Source of the DNA: JAAYEA01 sp012689325
GTDB lineage: Bacteria; Chloroflexota; Anaerolineae; JAAYEA01
DNA length: 9,277 nt
Reading direction: 5' to 3'
NCBI GenBank assembly: GCA_036841525.1
Contig: DAITVZ010000114.1
Location: 1-9,277 of the forward strand
Part shown: piece after piece, positions 1-7,860 of the stretch
Numbering within the stretch: position 1 is the first letter of the stretch
Layout of the letters: each line of letters opens with the position of its first letter
The notes under the pieces: model-generated
What the model was told of the DNA's origin: nothing
Seen by the model: only the letters and a program-made list of their open reading frames with translations
Database searches by the model: none
Translations under genes and position numbers: made by a program

Positions 1-2
1 AG

Positions 3-83
3 CCGGAGGAGTTGAGGCGCGAGATCGCGGATGAGATGAGGCGGGCGGCGGAGGGATATACGACAGCGAGCGAGAAGGGCTGA
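3..83 (+). CDS. C-terminal end of an unidentified upstream gene (partial)
   Basis: An open frame enters from the left edge and ends at TGA 81-83. It encodes 26 residues rich in Glu, Arg and Ala (it contains EELRREIADEMRRAAEG), which would form an amphipathic charged helix. The stop lies 11 bases before the cas8 ATG, and the cas8 ribosome binding site follows it at once, as expected for a preceding gene in the same operon. The product cannot be identified from so short a tail; a regulator or another cas-linked protein is possible. A 26-codon open frame in GC-rich DNA could also arise by chance, so the call rests mainly on position. Confidence 0.4.
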   Translation, partial: PEELRREIADEMRRAAEGYTTASEKG

Positions 84-94
84 CAGGAGGTGCC

Positions 95-1555
95 ATGCTG
101 AACTACACCGGACACCCACTGGTAGATGTTGGGATCGCTACCATTGCTGCTTTTGCAGGCAAGCGCGATCCCAGCACCCTGACAGAGACGGACTTGGACT
201 TGATTGCTGACTATATGGAGCACAACTATGCCATAGACCCGCTCAAGTCATTCCTCACCGTTGCCTTTCAGAACTCGGGGTTCACCCAATCAGCCTACAA
301 TGCGCAGCCGGAGAAGCGTCAGCTGTACGCGGATCGCGTGCTCCGCGCCTATCGTGCCGACGCGCCGACGCAGGACGCGCTCTGCGTGTTTACTGGTGCG
401 CCAGCGGCGGCCATTCGATTTGACGTCAAGGGGCAACTGGAACCTGGCCGCGCTTTTCGCCAGCATATCCCGCTCCTGACCAGCGTGGATGCTATCAACT
501 TCTTCCCCTATGGCGACAAAGGGCTGCTTGTTTCTGGCGTAGCTCTGCTAGCGATTCAGGCATTGCCGCTGGGTTGTGCCAAAGCGCGAGGGCGGCTGCT
601 GGCTGTGCACTGTGACGATCCTAACCTGATGTACGAGTTTGCATCGGGGTTTCTACAGCAGAATCGGCGTAGCGTCTTGACGGCGCAGAAAGCAGGGGAG
701 AGCAAACTGCCAGAATACCCTCATTGGGCCGGCACGACGATCATCTCTACTCTACTCGATCTGGAGGAAAAGAAGGCGGATAAGGAAAATGAGAGGCAGC
801 CTGTTTCCATCACAGCGTACCACTTCTCCAGTGGACAGAGCGTCGGTCTCAAGCTCTACCACGTCCCCCTGGAGATTGCAGCTTTCCTCAGGGCGGCCAT
901 GTCCGCCAGATATGTAACAGTCTGGAAGGCGCTTTGCGAGCGGGGCTGGGAGGTGACCCGGGAGCGCGTTGCTCGCAAGGGCGAGGTCTTTTCCCCGCGC
1001 TACAACATCCTTTACGAGGACCTGTTTTCGCTTCCGGATGGTGCGGCGAAATTCGTCCGGCGTTACTTTCTGCGGGTTCCCGATCGAAGGCCGAGCCTGC
1101 ACGGGGACCCTGGAGCAAGCTATTCTGTTCGGCAAGATGTGGAGCTCGTTTCGTGGAACCTGACCGCGCTATTCTTGAGAAAGGTGGTGAACATGAACCC
1201 AAATCGTATCGACCAGATCAGGAAACTCGGCGACGCGTTGGCCGAATACGTCAGCGGCGAAAATGATCGTCGTTTCTTCCAGTCCTTCCTGATGGTCAGC
1301 AAATACGGCCCCATGCGCGCCCTGCTGATCCGGGCCAGTGTGGCGCGGATCAAGCAAGGACGGCCCCCGCTCGTCGCATTCGACCCTTATATGGAGGTTT
1401 TCGAGGAGGGAGAGGATTTGCCCAATGCCGATTGGAGGCTCGCACGCGACCTTGTGCTCATCCGCATGATCGAGCAGCTTTATCAACTGGGATGGCTGCA
1501 AGCCCATGCCGAGGAGATACCAGAGCCCACTGTGGAAGAAGAGACCACCGCATAG
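95..1555 (+). CDS. cas8b1: Type I-B Cascade large subunit Cas8b1 (Cst1 family)
   Basis: This is the large subunit of the crRNA-guided surveillance complex, expected to recognise the PAM and help open target DNA in the cytoplasm. It has 486 residues, a normal length for Cst1. The N-terminus TGHPLVDVGIATIAAF matches the Cst1 signature (TGNPFVDxGI-like), and HIPLLTSVDAINFFPYG followed by GLLVSGVALLAIQALPLG is the typical central block. AGGAGG at 85-90 supports the ATG at 95. The first CxxC is C97-V-F-T100 and the second is S147-G-V-A150, so both zinc-type motifs of the family are lost. The C-terminal part (from residue 367) is all-helical and looks like the small-subunit domain; it has its own start codon and ribosome binding site. 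cas7 follows 15 bases downstream. Family assignment comes from remembered motifs, not a search. The older scheme would call it cas8a1. Confidence 0.87.
   Translation: MLNYTGHPLVDVGIATIAAFAGKRDPSTLTETDLDLIADYMEHNYAIDPLKSFLTVAFQNSGFTQSAYNAQPEKRQLYADRVLRAYRADAPTQDALCVFTGAPAAAIRFDVKGQLEPGRAFRQHIPLLTSVDAINFFPYGDKGLLVSGVALLAIQALPLGCAKARGRLLAVHCDDPNLMYEFASGFLQQNRRSVLTAQKAGESKLPEYPHWAGTTIISTLLDLEEKKADKENERQPVSITAYHFSSGQSVGLKLYHVPLEIAAFLRAAMSARYVTVWKALCERGWEVTRERVARKGEVFSPRYNILYEDLFSLPDGAAKFVRRYFLRVPDRRPSLHGDPGASYSVRQDVELVSWNLTALFLRKVVNMNPNRIDQIRKLGDALAEYVSGENDRRFFQSFLMVSKYGPMRALLIRASVARIKQGRPPLVAFDPYMEVFEEGEDLPNADWRLARDLVLIRMIEQLYQLGWLQAHAEEIPEPTVEEETTA
1181..1187 (+). promoter_or_regulatory. Internal ribosome binding site in cas8
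   Basis: AAGGTGG lies 5 bases before an in-frame ATG at 1193-1195 within cas8. It differs by one base from AAGGAGG, the core used by the neighbouring genes, and its spacing is good for initiation. It decides the start proposed for Cas11. Confidence 0.55.
1193..1555 (+). CDS. cas11: Probable Cascade small subunit Cas11, translated from within cas8
   Basis: An in-frame ATG at Met367 of Cas8, preceded by AAGGTGG, would give a separate 120-residue protein identical to the Cas8 C-terminus. It begins MNPNRIDQIRKLGDALAEYV, contains the RDLVLIRMIEQLYQLGW block and ends in an acidic tail. Its predicted helical character and size fit Cascade small subunits. In types I-B, I-C and I-D it is established that the small subunit can be made by internal initiation in the large-subunit gene, and no separate cas11 gene is present here. 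It would line the belly of Cascade and stabilise the R-loop. The start codon and binding site are visible; actual independent translation is inferred. Confidence 0.6.
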   Translation: MNPNRIDQIRKLGDALAEYVSGENDRRFFQSFLMVSKYGPMRALLIRASVARIKQGRPPLVAFDPYMEVFEEGEDLPNADWRLARDLVLIRMIEQLYQLGWLQAHAEEIPEPTVEEETTA

Positions 1556-1570
1556 ACAAGGAGGAGAGAG

Positions 1571-2653
1571 ATGGCTTTCGTAACCGGGCTACTGATCATT
1601 GACGCTCCGGCGTCAGCGCTGAATAACCTCGGGAAGATCGAGGGCGCGATGACGGACAACGCCACCGGCGTCAAGTTCATCCGCACCCGCGAAGGGGCCT
1701 ACCCCTATGTCTCAGCACAGGCCTTTCGCTACTGGCTGCGGCGTACCCTGGAAAATGGCGAGTGGGGTTGGCAGGCGGCGCCTATCTACCGTGAGCAAAA
1801 GATCGCCTATACCGATGCCAATCCGATCCGCTACTGGGATGATGATCTGCTGGGCTACATGCGCGCGCCGTCAAAGAAAGCATCGGCCGTCGAGGCCCGG
1901 CAGGCGGACGATAGCCGCGCCGACGAGACGCCGACTGCCGAGACAGTAACGCGCGTCTCGCCGCTGCGCACCAGCACGCTGGTTTCCATCGCGCCCGTGA
2001 GTCTGACGCAGGATTTTGGCGTCATGGCCCGACACGAAGGTGACCCAGTGCCTCATGAGCACCAGTTCTACAAGGCCACGCTTAGGGGATTGCTCTCGCT
2101 GGACTTGAGCGCGGCGGGCACTTTCAGCCACGTGAGCCGCAGCGGGTATCAGAACCTCGACCAGGTGCGCGTGGAGGAGGCGAAAGCCAAGGGCCTCCAG
2201 GCAATTGACGGAGCCAAGGCCTTCCGCCTACCGCTTGGCGAGCGGTTGACCAGGATCGGTGCGCTACTCGATGCCCTCGCCCACCTGGATGGTGGGGCCA
2301 AGCAGACCATGCACTATACCGACGTCAGCCCGGACATCGCTTTCGCTGCCGTGACCAAAGGTGGAAACCACATCTTTGGCCATGTTGTAGGTGCCGATGC
2401 CCTGCAGCGTCCCATCGTCAAGATCGAGGCGCTCAAGGAAGCCCTCACGGTCTTTGCGGACGATATTCTCTCCAAGGTGTATGTTGGCTGGGTGCAGGGC
2501 TACCTGGACGAGGAGCGCGCCAGGTTGGAGCAAGCACTGCAGACCGGCGGGGCGCTCGAGGGCTGGCGGGGACGCATGATTATCCGGCATCCCAGGGATG
2601 CCTGGGCCGCCTTGGTAGCGGAGCTGCGCGCGAACCCGGGCTGGCTCGACTGA
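1571..2653 (+). CDS. cas7: Cascade backbone subunit Cas7 (Cst2/DevR family)
   Basis: Cas7 is the RAMP-fold subunit that polymerises along the crRNA spacer. The protein has 360 residues, usual for Cst2/DevR. Recognisable blocks are the N-terminal strand FVTGLLIIDAPASALNNLG (residues 3-21), FIRTREGAYPYVSAQAFRYW (36-55), the DDDLLGYM box (90-97), SPLRTSTLVSI (130-140) and FSHVSRSGYQNLD (185-197). Residues about 98-127 are a polar, charged stretch lying where the family has a variable insertion, probably a disordered loop. AAGGAGG at 1558-1564 supports the ATG. The gene starts 15 bases after the cas8 stop and ends 13 bases before cas5. The assignment is by motif and context. Confidence 0.9.
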   Translation: MAFVTGLLIIDAPASALNNLGKIEGAMTDNATGVKFIRTREGAYPYVSAQAFRYWLRRTLENGEWGWQAAPIYREQKIAYTDANPIRYWDDDLLGYMRAPSKKASAVEARQADDSRADETPTAETVTRVSPLRTSTLVSIAPVSLTQDFGVMARHEGDPVPHEHQFYKATLRGLLSLDLSAAGTFSHVSRSGYQNLDQVRVEEAKAKGLQAIDGAKAFRLPLGERLTRIGALLDALAHLDGGAKQTMHYTDVSPDIAFAAVTKGGNHIFGHVVGADALQRPIVKIEALKEALTVFADDILSKVYVGWVQGYLDEERARLEQALQTGGALEGWRGRMIIRHPRDAWAALVAELRANPGWLD

Positions 2654-2666
2654 TCAAGGAGGGGAC

Positions 2667-3410
2667 ATGGAGGTACTGAAAGTCGTGGCGGAAGGGATCA
2701 CCACTTCCTTCCGCTACCCCCACTTTATGCTGGGTGTCCAGCCCACCTTTGAGATGCCGCCCCCTGCAACGCTGTACGGGCACATCTGCAGCGCGCTGGG
2801 CGACTGGTTCGACCCGGCTGGGGTCCAGTTCGCCGTGCTCTTTGCCTACCAGGCGCAATTCGATGATCTGGAGCAGACCTATATCTTGGCCGCTGACACG
2901 GGCAAGTTGCCGGATAGCGACCATCCCAAGGTAATGAGCGGCGCGGGGAACCCCTTCACGCGAAGTATCCTGTTCCTGCCACGACTGGTGTTGTATGTGA
3001 ACCGCCCGGAATGGCTGGAGGCCTTTCGCAGCCCACGCTATGCCGTGGCCCTGGGCCGCTCGCAGGACCTGTTCACTTATTCCAACGCAGAGGTAGTGCG
3101 CCTGGAACGAGCTGAACACGCCTATCTGGAACACACCTTGGCGCCGTACTCGTTGGCACGACAGACAGGGCAAGGCATCGTGGTGCTGATGCCGCGCTTC
3201 CTGGACCACGAGCGCAACCGGCAGCCGACCTTTGGCCGCTATGTGGTCCTGCATCGGCGAGTGCACAGCCGGGACCTGCTGCGCTTTGGCGGCGAGCAGG
3301 AAACAACGTTCTGGATCGATCCGACCTCACCGGTCATCGAGGGGGACCATCTGGCCTTGTTGTTCCAGACATGGGTGGGAGAAGATGAGAGCATCCCGCA
3401 ACTGGCCTGA
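2667..3410 (+). CDS. cas5: Cascade subunit Cas5 (type I-B, Cas5t-like)
   Basis: This RAMP-family subunit caps the 5' handle of the crRNA and contacts Cas8. It has 247 residues. The N-terminus contains the Cas5 core FRYPHFMLGVQPTFEMPPPATLYGHICSALGDW (residues 15-47, in two adjoining blocks), in which PPATLYGHICSALG is the diagnostic element. NPFTRSILFLPRLVLYV and YAVALGRSQDLFTY further on are also typical. AAGGAGG at 2656-2662 supports the ATG at 2667. Because a separate cas6 is present, it need not process pre-crRNA itself as Cas5d does. Its last 26 bases overlap the start of cas3 in another frame, suggesting translational coupling. Confidence 0.88.
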   Translation: MEVLKVVAEGITTSFRYPHFMLGVQPTFEMPPPATLYGHICSALGDWFDPAGVQFAVLFAYQAQFDDLEQTYILAADTGKLPDSDHPKVMSGAGNPFTRSILFLPRLVLYVNRPEWLEAFRSPRYAVALGRSQDLFTYSNAEVVRLERAEHAYLEHTLAPYSLARQTGQGIVVLMPRFLDHERNRQPTFGRYVVLHRRVHSRDLLRFGGEQETTFWIDPTSPVIEGDHLALLFQTWVGEDESIPQLA

Positions 3411-5814
3411 CTGGCTTGACGATACCTGGGCCAAAAGCCCCGTCGGCCAGCATAGTACAGGAGAGACCTTGGCCGAGCACACCTGGGCGGTGCTGGGCCG
3501 GGTCTCCGAGTTGGTCCGTCTGCGCCCGGAACTGCCGAGCCTGGTGGGGATGGACTCGCTCTGGTCGGCGCTGTTCTGGGCGGCCTTCCTGCACGACTGG
3601 GGAAAAGCAGCCAGCGGCTTTCAAGCCACTGTGCGCGGCGGGCCTCGCTGGTCCCATCGCCATGAGGTGCTGTCCCTGGCTTTCGTGGAATGGCTTGTCG
3701 CCGGCATGGACGAGAGGCAAGCGACCTGGATGGCCGCAGCGGTCGCCACGCATCACAAAGACAGCGACGAGCTGAAAACACTCTATCCGCCCGACCTGGA
3801 GCCTGAGGACGATCCACTGGCCGAGCTGTTCGGCCAACTCTCTGCGGAAGACATCGAGGGCCTATGGCGCTGGATCCCACTCGCCAGTGACTGGGTCAGC
3901 GACATGGGCCTTGCCGACAAGGTGGCCTTACCCGTCCTGCCGCAAGGCGCTGAGGCCGTGGCGCATGTGCGAGATCACGGAATCCAGGTGATGGGCAAGT
4001 GGCTGCGGCGTTGCCATCGCCTGGTCAGGGCACTGACCTGGGAGGAGCAGGCGGGCCTACGTATCGCCACGCTGCTGTTGCGCGGCTACCTTGTGCAGGC
4101 CGACCATGCCGCTTCTGCTCACGCGCCTTTCTTTGGCGGAGTGCAACTGGGCAGCCACACTATCCTGGACAAGATGGGCGTCTCCAGCGAGGCGCTCTAC
4201 GTCCACCAGCGCCAGGCCGGACAGACAGCAGGGTCCGCGTTGCTTATCGCGCCCACCGGCAGCGGCAAGACTGAGGCCGCGCTGCTCTGGGCAGCGCGAC
4301 AGGCGGAAGCCAGGGGAGTCATCCCTCGGCTGTTCTACACCCTGCCCTATCAGGCCAGCATGAACGCCATGTACGACCGCCTGCGGCGCTTCTTCGAGGA
4401 GGATGTGGGCCTACTACACGGGCGGAGCACCCTGGCGATCTACCGGCGGTTCATGGACCAGGAGTACACTCCCGACGAAACCCGCCGACTAGCGAAGCTC
4501 TATGCGTCTGCAGCTATCACTGAGGGCTCTGTCGAGGAGCATACGCCGGAGCAAGCGAACCGGCTGGCAAAACGGATGCACAATATGGCCGCGCTCAACG
4601 TGCTCCCTGCGCGGGTCTTTAGCCCCTACCAGATGCTTAAGGCCGCCTATCAGCTGAAAGGATACGAGGCCATCCTGGCCGACTATGCTCAGGGCGCCTT
4701 CGTCTTGGACGAGATCCACGCCTATGAGCCAGGCCGGCTGGCCATGATCCTGGAGACGATGCGCTATCTGCGCGCCAAGCTGGGGGCGACGTTCTTTGTG
4801 ATGAGCGCCACGTTGCCCGCGCCGGTGCGCCAGCATCTGGAGGAGGCGCTGGATTCCCCTTCCGAGATCGTCACGTCCGCCGAGATCTTTCGCGCTTATA
4901 CGCGACACCGGATCGAGCTGTTGGAGGGCGAGTTGCTCAGCGAAGGTGGCATCGCCGCCATCGTTCAGTCGTTTGGCGGCGGCCAGCAGGTGCTGGTGAC
5001 CTGCAACACGGTCGGCCGCGCTCAGCAGATGTACGACGCGTTGCGGCAGAGGCTGCCCGCCGCAGCGGCGGACGCGCGGATCATTCTGGTGCATGGCCGC
5101 TTCAATGGGCGGGACCGCTTGCTCAAAGAGCGCGGCATCCTGGAAAAGGCTGGCCTCGGCAACCAAGCGCGCGAGCCGTTGATCGTCGTCTCCACCCAAG
5201 TGGTGGAGGTGAGTCTCAACATCGACCTGGATGTGTTGTACAGCGATCCTGCCCCGCTGGAGGCCCTGGTTCAGCGCTTCGGGCGTGTGAACCGCAAGCG
5301 TCGCGTCGAGCTGGCCTCGGTGCGCGTCTTTGTGGAGCCGACCGACGGGCAAGGCATCTATGATCCGCTGCTGGTCCAGGCCACGCTGCAAACACTGCGC
5401 GAGAAAGCGATGGGTCAGCCTCTGGACGAGGGCGCGCTGCAAGGCTGGCTGGACGGCATCTATCAAGGCCCGGTCCTGGTGGCCTGGGAGAAAACCTACG
5501 CCCAGACCAGTCAGGAGTTTCGCACCGTTTTCATCGACGCGCTGCGCCCGTTCAACGCCGACGCGAGCCTGGAGGCGAGCTTTGATCGCCTCTTTGATGG
5601 GCTGGAGGTGCTGCCGGCCTGCCTGAGGCCCGAATACGAGCGGCTCAAAGAGGAAAGGCCGCTGGAAGCATCCGAGCTACTGGTGGCCATCTCCTGGGGG
5701 AGGTGGCACGTTATGAAACGGGCCCAGGCTGTCACCTCCGCGCCGGGGGACTGGCCGCCGGTTGTGGATGCACCCTATTCGTCGGAAACTGGCCTGAGTT
5801 CAATGCAGGCCTGA
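3385..5814 (+). CDS. cas3: CRISPR-associated HD nuclease-helicase Cas3
   Basis: Cas3 is the effector recruited by Cascade after target binding; it nicks and unwinds the displaced strand and degrades it 3'-5'. The protein has 809 residues from the ATG at 3385. The N-terminal HD domain shows H32, H70-D71 (LHDWGKA), H91 and H93 (WSHRHE) and H123-H124. The SF2 helicase follows: Walker A PTGSGKTE with K295, DEIH at 442-445, SAT at 474-476, STQVVEVSLNIDLD, and motif VI QRFGRVNR at 630-637. All catalytic motifs appear intact. The frame stays open upstream of 3385, but that stretch is the out-of-frame body of cas5. The ATG at 3385 is the first after the conserved part of cas5, but its binding site (GGGAG, 3377-3381) is only 3 bases away, so the start is less certain than the others. 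cas6 begins 12 bases after the stop. Confidence 0.94.
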   Translation: MRASRNWPDWLDDTWAKSPVGQHSTGETLAEHTWAVLGRVSELVRLRPELPSLVGMDSLWSALFWAAFLHDWGKAASGFQATVRGGPRWSHRHEVLSLAFVEWLVAGMDERQATWMAAAVATHHKDSDELKTLYPPDLEPEDDPLAELFGQLSAEDIEGLWRWIPLASDWVSDMGLADKVALPVLPQGAEAVAHVRDHGIQVMGKWLRRCHRLVRALTWEEQAGLRIATLLLRGYLVQADHAASAHAPFFGGVQLGSHTILDKMGVSSEALYVHQRQAGQTAGSALLIAPTGSGKTEAALLWAARQAEARGVIPRLFYTLPYQASMNAMYDRLRRFFEEDVGLLHGRSTLAIYRRFMDQEYTPDETRRLAKLYASAAITEGSVEEHTPEQANRLAKRMHNMAALNVLPARVFSPYQMLKAAYQLKGYEAILADYAQGAFVLDEIHAYEPGRLAMILETMRYLRAKLGATFFVMSATLPAPVRQHLEEALDSPSEIVTSAEIFRAYTRHRIELLEGELLSEGGIAAIVQSFGGGQQVLVTCNTVGRAQQMYDALRQRLPAAAADARIILVHGRFNGRDRLLKERGILEKAGLGNQAREPLIVVSTQVVEVSLNIDLDVLYSDPAPLEALVQRFGRVNRKRRVELASVRVFVEPTDGQGIYDPLLVQATLQTLREKAMGQPLDEGALQGWLDGIYQGPVLVAWEKTYAQTSQEFRTVFIDALRPFNADASLEASFDRLFDGLEVLPACLRPEYERLKEERPLEASELLVAISWGRWHVMKRAQAVTSAPGDWPPVVDAPYSSETGLSSMQA

Positions 5815-5826
5815 CTGGAGCAACTC

Positions 5827-6813
5827 ATGTCCATCGCCCTCACCATCCACCACCTGCGCTTCACCGCGGAGGCCCAGAGCGCCATCGAGCTGGGGGCCTA
5901 TAAGGGCTCCGCCCTGCGCGGCGCTTGGCAGTCGCACCTGCGCACGCTCTATTGCGCCCAGCAGATGGATCACGACCCGCTGCACGCCAACCTCTGCCCC
6001 GTCTGCTACCTGCTCAGCCGCGAGGCCGACCCCAGCGACAACCGCCGACCCTACGCCTTCGAGCCGCCGCTGACGCCGCAGAGCCGCTTCCTGCCCGGCG
6101 AGCGCTTCGACTTTGGGCTCTCCATCTATGGTCATGCCGTTCAATTCCTGCCGTACATCGTCCTGGCGGTGCAACAGATGGGCCAGGCGCAGGGGCTGGG
6201 CAAGCCCATTCACGCCGGCCAGCGGGGGACCTTTCGCCTGGTGCAGATCGCCGAGGCCAACCCGCTCACCGGCGAGGAGGCGACACTCTATGCCGCTGGC
6301 GATTCGACGATCCAGATGCCGCGCCATCCGGTCACGCCGGAGCAGGTGGAGCGGGCCGCGCAGCGCCTGGCCGGCGCCCTGCCCGGCGGCCGGCTGACCT
6401 TGGAGTTCCTGACGCCGACCCGGCTGACCGAGCGCGGTGGGCTGGTGCGGGAGCCGCGCTTCTTGCCGCTGCTGGCCCGGCTCACCGACCGCATCGCGCG
6501 GCTGGCCGAATCGTTCGGCGCGCCGCTGGGGGCCCCGCCCAGCCCCGCGCTGGCCTATGAGGAGCGGGGCGAGCTGCTCGCCCTGGCCGCGCGGGTGGAG
6601 CTGGTCGAGGATCGCACGCACTGGTGGGACCTGAGCGGGCACTCCACCCGGCTGGACCGGCAGCAGCCCATGGGCGGGTTCGTGGGCCGGGCTACCTACC
6701 GCGCCGACGAGTGGGGACCGCTCTTGCCCTGGGTGGTCTGGGGGGCCAGCGCCCACGTCGGCAAGAACGCCGTCAAAGGTGAGGGTTGGTATCGGGTAGA
6801 GGAGGCCGGATAG
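5827..6813 (+). CDS. cas6: CRISPR RNA processing endoribonuclease Cas6
   Basis: Cas6 cuts the array transcript inside each repeat to release crRNAs and usually stays bound to the 3' repeat hairpin. The protein has 328 residues, at the long end for Cas6 but normal for the group with the Cas6 C-terminal domain (PF10040-like). The N-terminus has GAYKGSALRGAWQSHLR (residues 23-39), then cysteines C43, C57 and C60 (CPVC) and RPYAFEPP, a layout seen in this group and possibly zinc-binding. The C-terminus has GGFVGRATYRA (283-293) and the glycine-rich end GKNAVKGEGWYRV (312-324), the expected RNA-binding loop. The catalytic histidine cannot be named by eye. GGAG at 5817-5820 supports the start. It lies between cas3 and cas1, an unusual place for cas6, and its GC content is the highest in the window. 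Confidence 0.85.
   Translation: MSIALTIHHLRFTAEAQSAIELGAYKGSALRGAWQSHLRTLYCAQQMDHDPLHANLCPVCYLLSREADPSDNRRPYAFEPPLTPQSRFLPGERFDFGLSIYGHAVQFLPYIVLAVQQMGQAQGLGKPIHAGQRGTFRLVQIAEANPLTGEEATLYAAGDSTIQMPRHPVTPEQVERAAQRLAGALPGGRLTLEFLTPTRLTERGGLVREPRFLPLLARLTDRIARLAESFGAPLGAPPSPALAYEERGELLALAARVELVEDRTHWWDLSGHSTRLDRQQPMGGFVGRATYRADEWGPLLPWVVWGASAHVGKNAVKGEGWYRVEEAG
6798..6805 (+). promoter_or_regulatory. Ribosome binding site of cas1
   Basis: AGAGGAGG lies within the last codons of cas6, 10 bases before the ATG at 6816. It favours this ATG over an in-frame TTG at 6786, which has no comparable site and would add ten residues not typical of Cas1. Confidence 0.7.
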
Positions 6814-6815
6814 CG

Positions 6816-7856
6816 ATGGAAGAGACGCAAGCAGGCGCCCCGCAGTTCCTGATGGTGGATGAATACGGCGCTTACTTGGGCAAGCGCTCTCAACGCATCC
6901 AGGTGCGCAAGGGGAGCGAGACACTGCGCGAGATGCCGCTGCTCAAGCTGGAGGGGGTCATCGTCTCGTCGCAAGGCGTCACCCTCTCCTCCGACGCGAT
7001 CGCCGCCTGCGCCCAGGCGGGCATTCCCATCCACTTTGTGCGCTATAGCGGTTGGGTGGAGGCCAGCATCTATTCCGCCGGGCTGATCGGCACGGTGCAG
7101 ACACGACGCGCCCAGTTGGCGGCGCTGAACGCTCCGTCTGGCGTGGCGTTGGCCAGGAGCTTCGCCCGGGCCAAGATCGCCAACCAGGCGGCGCTGATCC
7201 GCTACCTGGCCAAGTACCGCCGCGCCGCCGAACCCGAGTTGGGGGAACGACTGGAAGCGGCGGCGCGGGGCATTCTCCGCGGAGGGGCCGAGATCGATGC
7301 GCTGGCGGTCGAGCAGATGGACGAGATCCGCTTGCCGCTCCTGGCGGCGGAGGGTCGGGCCGCGGATCGCTACTGGCAGGCGGTGCGGCTCGCTGTGCGC
7401 GTGCCGGAAGGGTGGCCAGGGCGCGTGGGGCGCGGCGCGGACGATCCTTTCAACGCCTCGCTCAACTATGGCTATGGCATCCTCTATTGCCAGGTGGAGC
7501 GGGCCGTCGTGCTGGCGGGGCTGGATCCCTACGGCGGGTTCATCCACGCCGACCGGCCGGGCAAGCCCAGCCTGGTGCTGGACCTGATCGAGGAGTTCCG
7601 CGCTCCCGCCGTGGACCGGGCTATCTTTGCGCTGTGGAATCGCGGCGGCAAGGTCGAGCTGGACCAGGAGGGTCGGTTGCCCTCGGAGGCCCGCCGGGGG
7701 ATCGCCGACGCGGTTCTGGACCGACTGGAGCGCGACGAGCGCTACCACGGAAGGAAGCTGGCGTTACGACACGTCATCCAGACGCAGGCCCGGCAGGTGG
7801 CCACCTACCTGCGCGGCGACCGTAAATGCTACGAGCCATTCATCGCCAGGTGGTAA
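6816..7856 (+). CDS. cas1: CRISPR adaptation integrase Cas1
   Basis: Cas1 is the metal-dependent integrase that, with Cas2, inserts new spacers at the leader end of the array. It has 346 residues, normal for a type I Cas1. The N-terminal beta domain has FLMVDEYGAYLGKR and LKLEGVIVSSQGVTLSSDAI. The C-terminal helical domain has QTRRAQL, AEGRAADRYW with E179, DPFNASLNYGYGILY, GFIHADRPGKPSLVLDL with H244, and D256 plus E259 in DLIEEFR. Together these give the expected Glu-His-Asp/Glu metal site. The start ATG lies 2 bases after the cas6 stop. The stop is followed after 4 bases by cas2. GC content is high, like cas6. No fusion to reverse transcriptase or Cas4 is seen. Confidence 0.95.
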   Translation: MEETQAGAPQFLMVDEYGAYLGKRSQRIQVRKGSETLREMPLLKLEGVIVSSQGVTLSSDAIAACAQAGIPIHFVRYSGWVEASIYSAGLIGTVQTRRAQLAALNAPSGVALARSFARAKIANQAALIRYLAKYRRAAEPELGERLEAAARGILRGGAEIDALAVEQMDEIRLPLLAAEGRAADRYWQAVRLAVRVPEGWPGRVGRGADDPFNASLNYGYGILYCQVERAVVLAGLDPYGGFIHADRPGKPSLVLDLIEEFRAPAVDRAIFALWNRGGKVELDQEGRLPSEARRGIADAVLDRLERDERYHGRKLALRHVIQTQARQVATYLRGDRKCYEPFIARW

Positions 7857-7860
7857 GGCC

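Noticed and set aside
3232..3384. N-terminal extension of Cas3 by 51 residues
   Set aside because: The extension overlaps cas5 in another frame and reads as Arg/Cys/Ser-rich shadow sequence; the conserved part of Cas3 begins just after the ATG at 3385.
5800..6924. Long open frame of 374 codons on the - strand, and similar ones at 4489-5466 and 6696-7748
   Set aside because: They lie opposite cas6, cas3 and cas1, whose products are clearly recognisable. Their translations are low-complexity Arg/Gly/Pro/Leu-rich sequence, typical of antisense frames in GC-rich genes.
6957..6972. Possible self-targeting: an 11-base match (ATCGTCTCGTC) between spacer 3 and cas1
   Set aside because: Eleven bases without extension on either side is close to what chance gives over a window this size, and is far too short for a protospacer.
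7627..7860. Extension of Cas2 upstream to 162 residues
   Set aside because: The extra sequence is cas1 read out of frame. Cas2 proteins start with the strand carrying the conserved Asp, which begins at the ATG at 7861.
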